The notes: generated by a model from the letters alone, not told the origin. 64,000 nucleotides of DNA from Synechococcus sp. WH 8020 (GCF_001040845.1 NZ_CP011941.1:304963-368962), one strand, 5' to 3'; shown: positions 16,680 through 25,274, counted from the stretch's first letter. A program made the numbers and translations.

Positions 16680-17480
16680 TTATTTAATAAAGTATCTAAC
16701 ATTTGGCATTAGAAAGCCACGTGAGAAAGAACCGTAAGACATGTCACTGAGCTGATCACCAATGCTTGGTCCAATATCCCAACCCTTTTCAATTATCTGT
16801 TGGCGAATTTGATATTTCCATGCTGATGCTGTCCCTATGTATGCTTGTGGCTTGAAATGAGCCTCATCCCACTCACCCATCCCAAAGCTTTCGAGGCAAT
16901 CCATAGTTACTTTTTTCTGTTTTTCAGAACGACCAGTAATGACAATAGTGGCAACACCCCAAGATCGAAATGCCTTATAAGCTTTTCTGACGGGTTCAAT
17001 AACTGGTGTACTGCAGGACTCAACAGCTCTATCTGAAGTTACGCTGTCATGGGTAAAAGAAGTTGGTGAAATCTTGTCACTATTGTATGAGCTTAAAATC
17101 GTATCATCAACATCAAATACTGCGGCTAGTTTGCATTGTGTGTTTTCTTTCGGTCTTGGTGTGTTGCATTTGGTTTGAACCCATTGATTGGTCCACTCAA
17201 TAGCCGCACCGGCAATGCTTGCTTGATCGCGTGATGCCTGATGATTGTGATAACTCACAATTTCATCTTGGGGATAATCGCCGATTGCCCATATTCCCGT
17301 TGAGGATAGAGCAGGTAGGTTCTGCCCGGTTACTATTAGTGTATAAACATTATTCGATTTGCTTGTAATTTGCATTTCATATGTCTTCGCCAATGAAGAA
17401 AATGGAATCATCGCAATCATCATTGACTTCAGGGCTACAGTCTTTACTAAAAGTGAAAGGCAACGACTTAAAGTATTCAT
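16680..17480 (-). CDS. Secreted HAD-family (class B-like) acid phosphatase
   Basis: 266 residues with an N-terminal hydrophobic signal, then motif I VFDVDDTILS (catalytic Asp near 123 and 125), motif II VITGRSEKQ and a C-terminal SIGDQLSDM that supplies the last acidic motif. This is the HAD IIIB layout of periplasmic acid phosphatases. It probably releases phosphate from organic esters outside the cytoplasm; the substrate is unknown. No phosphate-regulon box was identified. Confidence 0.8.
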   Translation of the reverse strand: MNTLSRCLSLLVKTVALKSMMIAMIPFSSLAKTYEMQITSKSNNVYTLIVTGQNLPALSSTGIWAIGDYPQDEIVSYHNHQASRDQASIAGAAIEWTNQWVQTKCNTPRPKENTQCKLAAVFDVDDTILSSYNSDKISPTSFTHDSVTSDRAVESCSTPVIEPVRKAYKAFRSWGVATIVITGRSEKQKKVTMDCLESFGMGEWDEAHFKPQAYIGTASAWKYQIRQQIIEKGWDIGPSIGDQLSDMSYGSFSRGFLMPNVRYFIK

Positions 17481-17863
17481 GAAATCTGAGGATATTTTCG
17501 ATACTAGAGATAATTGTCTGCTCTTTCGGCCAATGTTTTATAATTTAATAATCAAGAAGATTTCTGTAGCATTTGGTTTCAATGCCTTGGTTTATTGAGG
17601 AAAAGAAAAGGCAATATTTCGTGCCAATGAATATTTCTTTTCAATCTTAAAGCTGTCTTTGCGACCATAGATATCCCTGAGGCAATTTGTCGGAAGCTTG
17701 GACCTAGGTGGTTTTGGCCCCGTGGATAACTGACAAGTCATCAAAACAGTATGAAGGTATTAGACACTAGAGATGAACGCCACGCAGCCCCACTCGTTAA
17801 GTTGAAACTGACGATTGTTCGGTGTAAGCTTTTTAGAATTATTAAAATAAGGAAAGATCAAAA
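17481..17863. other. Divergent intergenic region
   Basis: A stretch of 383 bp between the divergent phosphatase and transporter genes. AT-rich with only short frames; nothing convincing found apart from the expected promoters. Confidence 0.4.
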
Positions 17864-18757
17864 TTGTCTGCAAGCAACCCGAGTCAAAACATCCAAATTG
17901 GTTTATGGTCGGCGTTTATTTCTAGTATTTATTTACTTCTTGCAGATTATTTGCTCAACTATTTTTCCTCGTCGTGGCTGATGCTAACGGCTCTAATGGT
18001 TCTGCCCTTGTCAGTCCGGACGGTATGGGTAAGTAGAAAAAGGTATGCAACATGGAGTAAAACTGCCTGGATAGCATTTGCCCTGGTTGGTATTCTCAGC
18101 GGCGCTTACAATTTATCTTTTTTATTAAGTGCTGATCAACTACCTATCTCGGTAGCCTCAATGTTTCTATCTATAGCCTCAGTGATGGTGCTGCCTTTGT
18201 CATGCATAATGTCAACTCGATGGCCGCAAAAACTTGAAATAGCATCAATTGTTATGGTTTTGACTGGAGTGGCGCTCATACTTCAATTCCAGCCTGGAAA
18301 ATTTTCGTGGATTGGATTGATATTTGGCTTTACTGCTACTTTTTTATCAGCCAATGCAACCATTTTCTCTGGGAAGTCAAGACAAATACTATTGGCTAGT
18401 GAAGCAATGATTTCAAAGCAGATAGGAAAACTATTTTTTGCTGTTGTGGGATTAACGATTTTTGTGCAACAGGATAATGATTCTCCTGGCTTAAATATCT
18501 ATCTTTGGGCTTTACTTGGGCTATATGGTGTCATAAAAATATACGATACATTTATCGCGTCTCGGGCACAATTTGCTTTGCCTCCACTTATATTCCAAAC
18601 CCTAAGTCTTTTAAGCCTCCCTTTTGTTTGTTTGGCCGAAGTAATCGTTTTCAAAGGAACTTTCACGTTATTGCAGTGGTTAGGTGTTGTCGCAATTGTT
18701 TTTGCTGGATTTTTGGCATCACGCTCGAAGCAAAATCAACTTAAACCTATTAAATAA
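17864..18757 (+). CDS. DMT/EamA-family transporter
   Basis: 297 residues with about ten hydrophobic helices in two halves, the pattern of the drug/metabolite transporter superfamily (EamA repeats). The start is TTG with AAGGAAAG 9-16 nt upstream. It is intact, unlike the frameshifted DMT gene at 30 kb. The substrate cannot be told from sequence. Confidence 0.7.
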   Translation: MSASNPSQNIQIGLWSAFISSIYLLLADYLLNYFSSSWLMLTALMVLPLSVRTVWVSRKRYATWSKTAWIAFALVGILSGAYNLSFLLSADQLPISVASMFLSIASVMVLPLSCIMSTRWPQKLEIASIVMVLTGVALILQFQPGKFSWIGLIFGFTATFLSANATIFSGKSRQILLASEAMISKQIGKLFFAVVGLTIFVQQDNDSPGLNIYLWALLGLYGVIKIYDTFIASRAQFALPPLIFQTLSLLSLPFVCLAEVIVFKGTFTLLQWLGVVAIVFAGFLASRSKQNQLKPIK

Positions 18758-18798
18758 ATCGATCTCTGAGTATTATTTATGTTGTTATAGATTGATTG

Positions 18799-18955
18799 AT
18801 GGACAAACCAACCAAAAACACAGGCTCTCTGACTGTCATTGCTGTCGCAGTCTGTTCGCATCCCTCAAAGCGTTGACGATTACCTGAGAAGCCTTGAAGA
18901 CCGTTCAGACTTCATCCGGGAGGCAGTCGCTAAAGCAATCAAGGAAGACCAATGA
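18799..18955 (+). pseudogene. Fusion of two gene fragments
   Basis: The first 20 codons (MDKPTKNTGSLTVIAVA) equal the start of the small protein at 21019-21234. They then join a frame reading SVDDYLRSLEDRSDFIREAV, which looks like the end of a ribbon-helix-helix DNA-binding antitoxin-type protein. The junction is out of frame. The RHH stop overlaps the next ATG (ATGA). Confidence 0.5.
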
Positions 18956-19146
18956 TCAAAACCATCTGCGCGTTTGCTGCTGGATTTACCCTTGCCGCAT
19001 GGATCGGTTGGGAGGCCAGCCCTAGTTATGTCGACAAGGACGGCATCATGCGCGAACCTTTTGCCCTTGTTCCTCTCGGTGCTGCGAGCACCGCCGTCGC
19101 CGTCGGCACCGGCGCTTTTCTAATCATCAAACGAGTACGCCATTGA
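18952..19146 (+). CDS. Small membrane protein, paralogue of 10162 (64 aa)
   Basis: MIKTICAFAAGFTLAAWIGW and PSYVDKDGIMREPFALVPLG align almost fully with the protein at 10162. It overlaps the following TTG-started secreted-protein gene, preserving the gene pair order of the first operon. Confidence 0.7.
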   Translation: MIKTICAFAAGFTLAAWIGWEASPSYVDKDGIMREPFALVPLGAASTAVAVGTGAFLIIKRVRH

Positions 19147-19454
19147 TCCGAACCACACTCACCGCCCTCGCTTCAGTCGCTGCACTCTTCGCAGTCAGTG
19201 AGCCAATCGATCCGCCTGTTGCCATGGCCGAGATCAGCCCATCTCAATGCAAGCTGATTCGATATGGGGCGACCACAACTGTCGAAACGTTCCCCTGTGA
19301 CTTCCGCCAGGCCTTTGGCTCGGTGCAGGTCTGGAGCAAGAACTGGAACTTTGAGTTCCCTTACAAGGAACAGGGCAAGACCTTTATCCGAATCAATCGC
19401 ATCCCGCTCACTTTCACTCGAACGGGTCAATACACCCTCGAGGTCACACAGTAA
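19143..19454 (+). CDS. Small secreted protein, paralogue of 9881 and 10353 (103 aa)
   Basis: Its signal peptide resembles that of 10353 (ALFAVSEPIDPPVA) while the mature chain resembles that of 9881 (AEISPSQCKLIRYG ... FTRTGQYTLEV). This is a chimeric pattern, as if the two genes of the first operon had recombined with loss of the middle. Start TTG overlaps the upstream stop. Confidence 0.7.
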   Translation: MIRTTLTALASVAALFAVSEPIDPPVAMAEISPSQCKLIRYGATTTVETFPCDFRQAFGSVQVWSKNWNFEFPYKEQGKTFIRINRIPLTFTRTGQYTLEVTQ

Positions 19455-19585
19455 AGGGCGAGGCCCGGCGGTTATTGATAGGCAGAACTGACCTCCGGGG
19501 CAGTTTCAGCATCCATGCGATCAGCAGTCATGGCAACCAATATCTGATGGCTCAAAGAGTGCATGTGAGTAAGCAATAAATGCAT

Positions 19586-19612
19586 CCCCGCAGCTACGGC
19601 TTCGGGGTTTTT
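19586..19612 (+). terminator. Terminator after the second operon copy
   Basis: CCCCG / CGGGG arms and a T-run, the counterpart of 10810-10836. Confidence 0.5.
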
Positions 19613-19843
19613 CTGTCCATCACGCCGAGATCAATTCGCTCGGCTTTTTATGCCCTGGCTCACCCTATCTCTGGTGCCCAGCCTGCTGTGCTTTGCCAGG
19701 TGGGTGCCCAGAGCTTGCAGGTCTTGGTGAGAAGTTGACCCTGCTGCAGTTCGGCTGCGTCGTGGATTGCTTGGCTGCCACATGGGGTTCTTGTCTGGAT
19801 GGAGCATAGACGCTTCATTGCACAAAGCATTAGTGTTGATTTT

Positions 19844-20575
19844 TCAAGAAGAAAGAGTTTCCCACCGATGTATTTCATCCTGAAAAGGAGAGTTCTCCAG
19901 TAAAGAGGTAAGGCCCAGCTCATACCGCCATTCAGCTAAAGGTCGCTCCCATCCCTGTTCCCAACGGCACCCTTCTAGGAAGACTCCAGCGAGACCAACT
20001 TGAGTGCCAAAGCTAATAGCCTCCCAGATCATTCGATGCTTCTCAGGTTCGAATAAGCCATGGGTCATTAAAGCGGAGAGACCTAAAAGCACAGCAGGCT
20101 GACGCTGTGAAACAGCCATGTAGGCTTGAATGGCAGCTTCCCCAGGTACCGAAGTATCAACACCAAGAACTAAATGGAAAATGTCATGAAATTTTCTTAG
20201 CCTTTGGGATAAATACTCTTCTTTTTCATTGGTCTCGACAACTTTTCTAAGGTTTTTATTTACTGGTGGTAACGGATCAATTCCGAGTTGGCTAAACATT
20301 TGCTGAGCGCAGAATCCCAGGCTTCCAACTGGCATCGCACGCATAGCATCAAATGATGGCCATGGCACGTCAAACTGCTCATCGACAAGAGGCTGAAGTT
20401 GGGGATGAGTTAAAAACTTCTTGAGCCATTCTTTTTGAAGGTCCCATTTAAAAATTGGTGAAAAATGCTTACTGTGTTTAATCCCATGGTCAGGATCCTT
20501 GGCCACTTCAAGAATCCCTAACGCCAAATCGAAAGCATCCTCTTTTAATTCAGAACGAGAAACCATGTCGTTCAT
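19844..20575 (-). CDS. Coq4-like protein, copy 1 (243 aa)
   Basis: The motif HDIFH (130-134) followed 11 residues later by Glu 146 (PGEAAIQA) fits the Coq4 metal-site pattern HDxxH-x11-E. Coq4 in other organisms is needed for ubiquinone assembly. Cyanobacteria make plastoquinone instead, so the role here is open; lipid or quinone binding is a guess. A second, divergent copy lies at 48949. Confidence 0.75.
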   Translation of the reverse strand: MNDMVSRSELKEDAFDLALGILEVAKDPDHGIKHSKHFSPIFKWDLQKEWLKKFLTHPQLQPLVDEQFDVPWPSFDAMRAMPVGSLGFCAQQMFSQLGIDPLPPVNKNLRKVVETNEKEEYLSQRLRKFHDIFHLVLGVDTSVPGEAAIQAYMAVSQRQPAVLLGLSALMTHGLFEPEKHRMIWEAISFGTQVGLAGVFLEGCRWEQGWERPLAEWRYELGLTSLLENSPFQDEIHRWETLSS

Positions 20576-20747
20576 TTCCGAGGCTTTTTTGGTTTAGACC
20601 TGCCAAGCATCCAAGTCACTACTCAAAACCGAACAAATAAGGTCGGTTTATCAGGCAAAGCCCTAGATGTGAAATGCGTTTCCCTGAAGCAGATTTGAGC
20701 GTCTCCCCAGACGACTCACCCAGCACCGTTCGAAGGAGGATTGCCTA

Positions 20748-20924
20748 ATGACTGAACCAACCGCGAAGGAATTAGCTGACCTATTCCCGGCAACGCTCCA
20801 TACGCGATGGGGCAGGTCAGCATTCATGGGTGACCCCAAGACGGTCATCTCTGAGGATTACGTCTGCATGTGTGACTACTGCTATTCCGTTCGCCTTAAG
20901 CGGTGGTGGAAGGACCAGGGCTGA
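20748..20924 (+). CDS. Small Cys-rich protein (58 aa)
   Basis: An excellent ribosome binding site (AAGGAGGA) lies 9 nt before the ATG. The C-terminal half contains VCMCDYCYSVRLKRWW, three closely spaced cysteines that could hold a metal. Function unknown. Confidence 0.6.
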   Translation: MTEPTAKELADLFPATLHTRWGRSAFMGDPKTVISEDYVCMCDYCYSVRLKRWWKDQG

Positions 20925-21018
20925 TTGCTTACGCCTGACCAACAGAAACACTCTTCCGTAAACCTGAATCACTCAGTTGAGTAGAACGCTGCAGCCCGTG
21001 AGCGATACCGGCAGCTCC

Positions 21019-21234
21019 TCACCGACGCAGACGGCTTTGCGCATCGATTCCTCGCTGTGCGGGGTACAGCAAACGGCATTGATCGCGACTGAGATCCCCC
21101 TTCGCGATGCAGTCTTTGTATTGCTGCGAGTGGCTGTAGGTCTCGAAAGCGAATGCAGCGGCAAAGACCAGTACGAACAGACTGGCGACAGCAATGACAG
21201 TCAGAGAGCCTGTGTTTTTGGTTGGTTTGTCCAT
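21019..21234 (-). CDS. Small single-pass membrane protein (71 aa)
   Basis: MDKPTKNTGSLTVIAVASLF leads into a membrane helix (VLVFAAAFAF). The periplasmic part carries two Cys (DCIAKGD, DQCRLLYP). The first 20 codons are duplicated at 18799. Confidence 0.5.
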   Translation of the reverse strand: MDKPTKNTGSLTVIAVASLFVLVFAAAFAFETYSHSQQYKDCIAKGDLSRDQCRLLYPAQRGIDAQSRLRR

Positions 21235-21375
21235 CAATCAATTCCTTCCATCACATCCTCACCCCGATTGATCGGGGTTACATCACCCATTCGAGTGAAA
21301 ATCACCACCTAGGCAGGCACCACGCAAGTGACTTTGGCCCGTTTGGGGGATGCGCCTTCATCACCCTTTCGGCGA

Positions 21376-21519
21376 TGGCTACAAGTCTTGGCTGGTACTG
21401 GGAATTGAATAACTTGGACGTGATAGAGCTGGTGTGGTCAAGTCCGACTAGATGAAGCCTTTTGGGTTGAAGAAGAGGGGGACAGGCTTAGGGCTTGGCA
21501 GCTGGGAGTGAGTCTCTAA
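21376..21519 (+). pseudogene. 73-codon island gene family, decayed C-terminal copy
   Basis: YKSWLVLGIE then TAA, LGRDRAG, a frameshift, then EEEGDRLRAWQLGVSL and stop. It matches residues 27-73 of the copy at 13852 and shows Tyr where that copy has TAG. Confidence 0.6.
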
Positions 21520-21654
21520 CATTCTTGTGGGATTGCGCAGCACAGATGATTTTTCGATTCGGGGATGAGGAATAATGGTTCTGCGACATTAGGAAGAGAG
21601 ATCAGTAGTCATTACTGGTACAAAAGCAATGGGAGTAAATAGAGTCAATTACTT

Positions 21655-21840
21655 TCTAAACTGTCACGAAGCTTTCGATTCTTCTCATGAAACTTCCTCC
21701 ACCAAAGCACTTCAGGAGATGCAGTAGCGAGAGCGCAGTCATTACAGATAGTTGAATTGGCTCTGCCTGCATACTTGCCAGCAAAACTCAAAGCTCATCT
21801 CAACATCTTTACCGCATTCAGCGCATTTAACAATTTTCAT
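21655..21840 (-). pseudogene. Zinc-finger-like small protein, frameshifted
   Basis: MKIVKCAECGKDVEMSFEF is followed, in a second frame, by KYAGRANSTICNDCALATA and WWRKFHEKNRKLRDSL. Together these give a CxxC...CxxC protein resembling the intact one at 22161. A one-base change separates the halves. The ATG overlaps the stop of the upstream minus-strand gene. Confidence 0.5.
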
Positions 21841-22055
21841 CTCCATGGATAGTAAGGAGAAGTGATCGGCCTATGGCTTGATTTAAAGGAATGCCCATCT
21901 TTGTGTAGTGTTCCACTAGTCCGGCCGATAATGAAAATCAATCCGCTCCCGACAATCAGAATCACTAAGTCAGTTGCAAACGTTGCTTTGTAGTCCCCAC
22001 ATTTATTCTCTCTAATTGATGTAACAATTATAGCGCAAGAGGAAATATTGATCAA
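21837..22055 (-). CDS. Small membrane protein (72 aa)
   Basis: A single membrane helix (LVILIVGSGLIFIIG) in a short basic protein. Its stop overlaps the ATG of the frameshifted zinc-finger gene, suggesting a former two-gene operon. Confidence 0.4.
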   Translation of the reverse strand: MINISSCAIIVTSIRENKCGDYKATFATDLVILIVGSGLIFIIGRTSGTLHKDGHSFKSSHRPITSPYYPWR

Positions 22056-22160
22056 TAATTATTTATTAGAAGAAACTCATCAAAACCTCATTTGGGGAAT
22101 AGAGACTGCGATCACAATGATTGCATCCAGGAGGGATAGCCTTCTGATTGCATCAAAAGA

Positions 22161-22403
22161 ATGAAATCCATTAACAAATCACCCTGTCCCAACCATCTCC
22201 CCTGCAACATATGCGGAGAGTTGATCGAAATTGATAAGCGCTACAGAGGCCGCACAAAAACAGCTACTCATGCTAATTGCCAAGAGAAAGCTGATGGTGT
22301 CGAGCCTTTGAAATTCCTCAAGTATCTCAGAGAGAATCAAGAGAAAATCCATGAAATGTGGGAATCCGTTAGATCAGCAGAAAGAACAAATGCGAGTCAA
22401 TAA
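22161..22403 (+). CDS. Small zinc-finger-like protein (80 aa)
   Basis: Cysteines in CPNHLPCNICGELIEI and THANCQEKA form a plausible zinc site, followed by a charged helical tail (KYLRENQEKIHEMWESV). Similar in plan to the pseudogene at 21655. No close family recognised. Confidence 0.5.
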   Translation: MKSINKSPCPNHLPCNICGELIEIDKRYRGRTKTATHANCQEKADGVEPLKFLKYLRENQEKIHEMWESVRSAERTNASQ

Positions 22404-22575
22404 ATGTATCTATCACCGTTAATGGGGCTAGTGGAGTTAAGGCTTGATGATGGCTAGTCAATTTGGGGGATGGAAGAGCCGTAAAGACCACTCGGATGGG
22501 GGATTCGGATTCGTTAAGTTTCAACGATGGTGAAGAGGTCCAGGAGTGGCGACCTCTACTACCTAAATCAATCAA

Positions 22576-22890
22576 ATGAAACTCTTATCTTCCATCGCTG
22601 CCGCCTCTATCATCGGCGCCTCAATGTTTGTTACTCCACCTGCTGCAGAGGCAAAGGAGCATCATCACCACCATGGTCACCACCATAAACTTCATGAGCT
22701 AAGAAGAAGTCGTCGAGAGTTCCGCCATGATGTTCGCGCATTTAATCATTACGAAAGAGCATATGACCGTGATTGGCGTCATGCTCGCAGGGTGTACAAC
22801 CGCGAGGTGTATGGCTATCCCCCAGTGATTCCTGTCTACGGATATAACCACTATCGTAATCCTGGATTCGGAATACAGCTTAGGTTCTGA
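22576..22890 (+). CDS. Secreted His-rich basic protein (104 aa)
   Basis: A signal peptide ending near PPAAEA is followed by KEHHHHHGHHHKLHELRRS, then an Arg/Tyr/His-rich chain ending NPGFGIQLRF. The histidine run suggests periplasmic metal binding (Ni, Cu, Zn or Co); the aromatic C-terminus could be membrane-associated. A strong terminator lies 100 nt downstream. Confidence 0.65.
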   Translation: MKLLSSIAAASIIGASMFVTPPAAEAKEHHHHHGHHHKLHELRRSRREFRHDVRAFNHYERAYDRDWRHARRVYNREVYGYPPVIPVYGYNHYRNPGFGIQLRF

Positions 22891-22990
22891 TTTGAATTGT
22901 TCTGTCGGGAAGCCTGATAAACCTGCCTTTATGAGAGGTCATAGGGCGTTGAGTAGTCGCTATCCATTTTCCGACTGAATATTCATTTAT

Positions 22991-23012
22991 CCCGCCACGA
23001 GCGGGGTTTTTT
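22991..23012 (+). terminator. Terminator upstream of barrel gene 3
   Basis: CCCGC / GCGGG stem with CACGA loop, then six T. Confidence 0.85.
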
Positions 23013-23030
23013 ATGACTGCCTGACCTACC

Positions 23031-23067
23031 AGCAAAGCCGAAACTGCACACTGCAGCTGGCATCACC
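23031..23067 (+). repeat. Leader element, class B, before barrel gene 3
   Basis: AGCAAAGCCGAAACTGC to CTGGCATCACC, 44 nt before the ATG at 23111, with the class B spacer. Confidence 0.75.
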
Positions 23068-23110
23068 GTTAGGAGTCAGTCAACGTGAGCCTCTCACCAA
23101 GTTCTCAGTC

Positions 23111-24262
23111 ATGCTGCGTCATCTCTCCCTGGGGATTTTGGCTTCTGTCATCTCCATTGCTTCTCTGCCTGCCATTGCTCAAGAGGGCAGTGGTGCTGAT
23201 GACCTTGGTGTGATGAGCATCAGCCTGAAAGATGTGGTCAAGCCAACTCTTGGCTTTCAAGGAGCACTGCAAGGAGCAGGCACACCGAATCAAGCCGGTA
23301 TTGGTGGGTTCTTGCCCCTCTCTGTTGGAGACAACAGCGTCTGGTTTCTTGATGTCCTCGCTAACGCTAATTTCGCTGATTACGAAAACAACAGCAGCAT
23401 CATCAATACCGATGTGGCTGGTACAACCATCAGCACCTCATCACGGCTTGGCTATCGCTGGCTGAATGGTGACCGCTCTTGGATGTACGGGCTGAATGCT
23501 GGTTATGACAGCAGGCCGATGAATACAGGTGGAACCGATACAGGCATCAATGTGAGCGGCACAGAGAAGAGTGCGTTCTTCCAGCAGGTGGCTGTCAATG
23601 CAGAAGCGGTCTCCAATGACTGGAACTTCAATGCTTATGCCTTGATGCCTGTTGGTGATACCGAGCAAGATCTCAACTTCTTTTACGAAGGCGGTGCACT
23701 TAACACCTACGGGCTTGATGTTGGTTATTTCATCACCCCAAAGCTGAATGCTTCTGTTGGTTACTACTACCAAAGCGGTGATCTGGGATCTGCTGATGGT
23801 TCTGGTGTACTCGGGCGGGTTGCTTATGAGATCAGCAGTGGCTTAACAGCAGGAGTGAATATCTCTTACGACGAGGCATTTGATACAAGAGTTTCAGCAG
23901 ACCTTAAAGTGCGATTTGGTGGTGCAAGCACAACAGCGCAACGCAAAGAAGTTCAACAACTACCTGTAATCAATGCCTTAACATCAACACCAAGCAACCG
24001 AGATATCAGAGTGCACGATGAGTGCAAAAGATCACTAGATGTCAAAAAAGATTGTAGAGAAGTTTGCATTGGGGGTTTCTTTTTCCTTGGCTTGGAAAGT
24101 GCTTGCACGGGACGAACCGAAGAACAAAGACCGACTTGTACTGGCTCTGGTGCTGACACGGCGTGCGGTTTCACGAACAAAGAAAATCTGGAAGCAGCTG
24201 GACAGCGCGGTTTCGAGTGCGGTGCTTTTGACTCGGCGTGCCGAGCGCGGAATGACGAGTGA
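23111..24262 (+). CDS. Outer-membrane beta-barrel with variable C-terminal tail, copy 3 (383 aa)
   Basis: Signal peptide and barrel match copies 1 and 2 closely through VHD (301-303). The 80-residue tail, starting ECKRSLDVKKDCREVC, is unrelated and holds eight Cys, mostly in small spaced pairs (FECGAFDSAC), like a small disulfide-rich domain. The end of the tail is bordered by short duplicated DNA segments, so its exact terminus may have shifted recently. Confidence 0.75.
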   Translation: MLRHLSLGILASVISIASLPAIAQEGSGADDLGVMSISLKDVVKPTLGFQGALQGAGTPNQAGIGGFLPLSVGDNSVWFLDVLANANFADYENNSSIINTDVAGTTISTSSRLGYRWLNGDRSWMYGLNAGYDSRPMNTGGTDTGINVSGTEKSAFFQQVAVNAEAVSNDWNFNAYALMPVGDTEQDLNFFYEGGALNTYGLDVGYFITPKLNASVGYYYQSGDLGSADGSGVLGRVAYEISSGLTAGVNISYDEAFDTRVSADLKVRFGGASTTAQRKEVQQLPVINALTSTPSNRDIRVHDECKRSLDVKKDCREVCIGGFFFLGLESACTGRTEEQRPTCTGSGADTACGFTNKENLEAAGQRGFECGAFDSACRARNDE

Positions 24263-24316
24263 TCCCAAGCCGAGTTGATCTTGAAATGGACAGCGCGGTT
24301 TCGAGTGATCCCAAGC
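24200..24316 (+). repeat. Short duplications at the end of tail 3
   Basis: A 20-nt segment, GGACAGCGCGG plus TTTCGAGTG, occurs at 24200-24219 and 24288-24307. GAGTGATCCCAAGC occurs at 24257-24270 and 24303-24316. The repeats straddle the stop codon. Confidence 0.9.
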
Positions 24317-24445
24317 AGCACGACTAACTATTTTTAGCGTGTCTTACGTCAATACCCCTGCCACCACCAGGGGTATTCTTTTGTCTTCACACACTCTAAA
24401 CCCTTCAAAACACGCTCCGATACCTGGCACGATTTAGCAGAAATT

Positions 24446-24495
24446 AGATAAAACGAGATCACTAAAATAAGGGTGTCAGCTAGGGGCATTGCAGC
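24446..24495 (+). repeat. Conserved 3' border of barrel tail cassette (copy 3)
   Basis: AGATAAAACGAGATC ... GGGTGTCAGCTAG ... ATTGCAGC, nearly identical to 16055-16104 although the preceding tails are unrelated. Confidence 0.7.
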
Positions 24496-24551
24496 CTTAC
24501 GTGACCATGGCTTTCTGAAGGGGGAATGCTTCAAGTAGTCACTTCTCACTA

Positions 24552-24654
24552 ATGACCCTCGACACTCAGATGACGCCGGCTCTGCTGCAAGAGCTATTGA
24601 TGGCACTCAGGGCTAATGACGCTGATGGCTCGGCAGCTGGGCGTGAGCCTCTAG
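24552..24654 (+). pseudogene. 73-codon island gene family, internally deleted copy
   Basis: MTLDTQMTPALLQELLMALR and ANDADG are intact, then the middle is missing and the DNA joins to the gene's last 20 bases in another frame. The open frame therefore runs on into non-homologous sequence. The copy at 34795 has the same deletion junction. Confidence 0.6.
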
Positions 24655-24673
24655 TCCTTTCGGGGCTAAAAGC

Positions 24674-24712
24674 AGCAAAGCTGCAGATGCCCACTGCAGC
24701 GGGCATCTGCAG
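24674..24712 (+). repeat. Leader relic turned into a 12-bp perfect hairpin
   Basis: CTGCAGATGCCC (24681-24692) and GGGCATCTGCAG (24701-24712) are exact reverse complements around ACTGCAGC. The position and outer bases match the leader element. Confidence 0.7.
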
Positions 24713-24750
24713 TTCAAGAAATGCACCCTTAGTTGAAGTTATAACGTCCC

Positions 24751-24780
24751 ATGCTGCGACTCTTTATCTACCCACTTTAA
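24751..24780 (+). pseudogene. Second beheaded barrel gene start
   Basis: AACGTCCCATGCTGCGACTC resembles the class A barrel start; the frame MLRLFIYPL stops after nine codons. It lies downstream of a 73-codon relic and a leader relic in the expected order. Confidence 0.4.
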
Positions 24781-25120
24781 CTAATACTGTTTTACCGACT
24801 CGAACCGATGCTTCACAATCACCACTTCCTACATCTTCGATAACCCACAAGTGCGTGGCGTATGACTGAATATTGGTGTATCCGCCTGGTTGTATCACTT
24901 CCCATTCTTCTCGACCACCTTGGAAATTAATCCATGAAAGGCGCACTGGAGAATCACCAACATTTCCAACTTGAATATTTGCCACTTGCTTTGAGCTTAA
25001 AGATGATCCTTGAACAACACATCCTTCTGCTTTGAGTTCAGCTGGAATGAATGCCGCTAACAAGCACAAGCCCGATAGAGCACCAATGGACGTCATTAAA
25101 CCTTTGAAATTGTTATGCAT
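24764..25120 (-). CDS. Secreted VHL-beta-domain-like protein (118 aa)
   Basis: A signal peptide (LMTSIGALSGLCLLAAFIPA) precedes a beta domain with the landmarks of the von Hippel-Lindau beta domain: LSWINFQGG (61-69), IQPGGY (76-81), QSYATHLWVIED (85-96). In animal VHL this domain binds hydroxyproline. In bacteria such domains are secreted and uncharacterised. Two Cys (34, 102) could form a disulfide. It lies between barrel genes 3 and 4. Confidence 0.75.
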   Translation of the reverse strand: MHNNFKGLMTSIGALSGLCLLAAFIPAELKAEGCVVQGSSLSSKQVANIQVGNVGDSPVRLSWINFQGGREEWEVIQPGGYTNIQSYATHLWVIEDVGSGDCEASVRVGKTVLVKVGR

Positions 25121-25196
25121 TGGTTGAGGGGTGGATTTTCAAGTGTTATAGCAACATTGCAGCAAAGTGGGTTTTTTTATGACTGCCTGACCTACC

Positions 25197-25233
25197 AACA
25201 AAGTTGAAACTGCCTACTGCATCTGGCATCAGC
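25197..25233 (+). repeat. Leader element, class A, before barrel gene 4
   Basis: ACAAAGTTGAAACTGCC to CTGGCATCAGC, 42 nt before the ATG at 25275, with spacer ending CATCTAATTAACGCCCC as in copy 1. Confidence 0.75.
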
Positions 25234-25274
25234 AGCTCAAGCAAGGCATCATCACAGCATCTAATTAACGCCCC

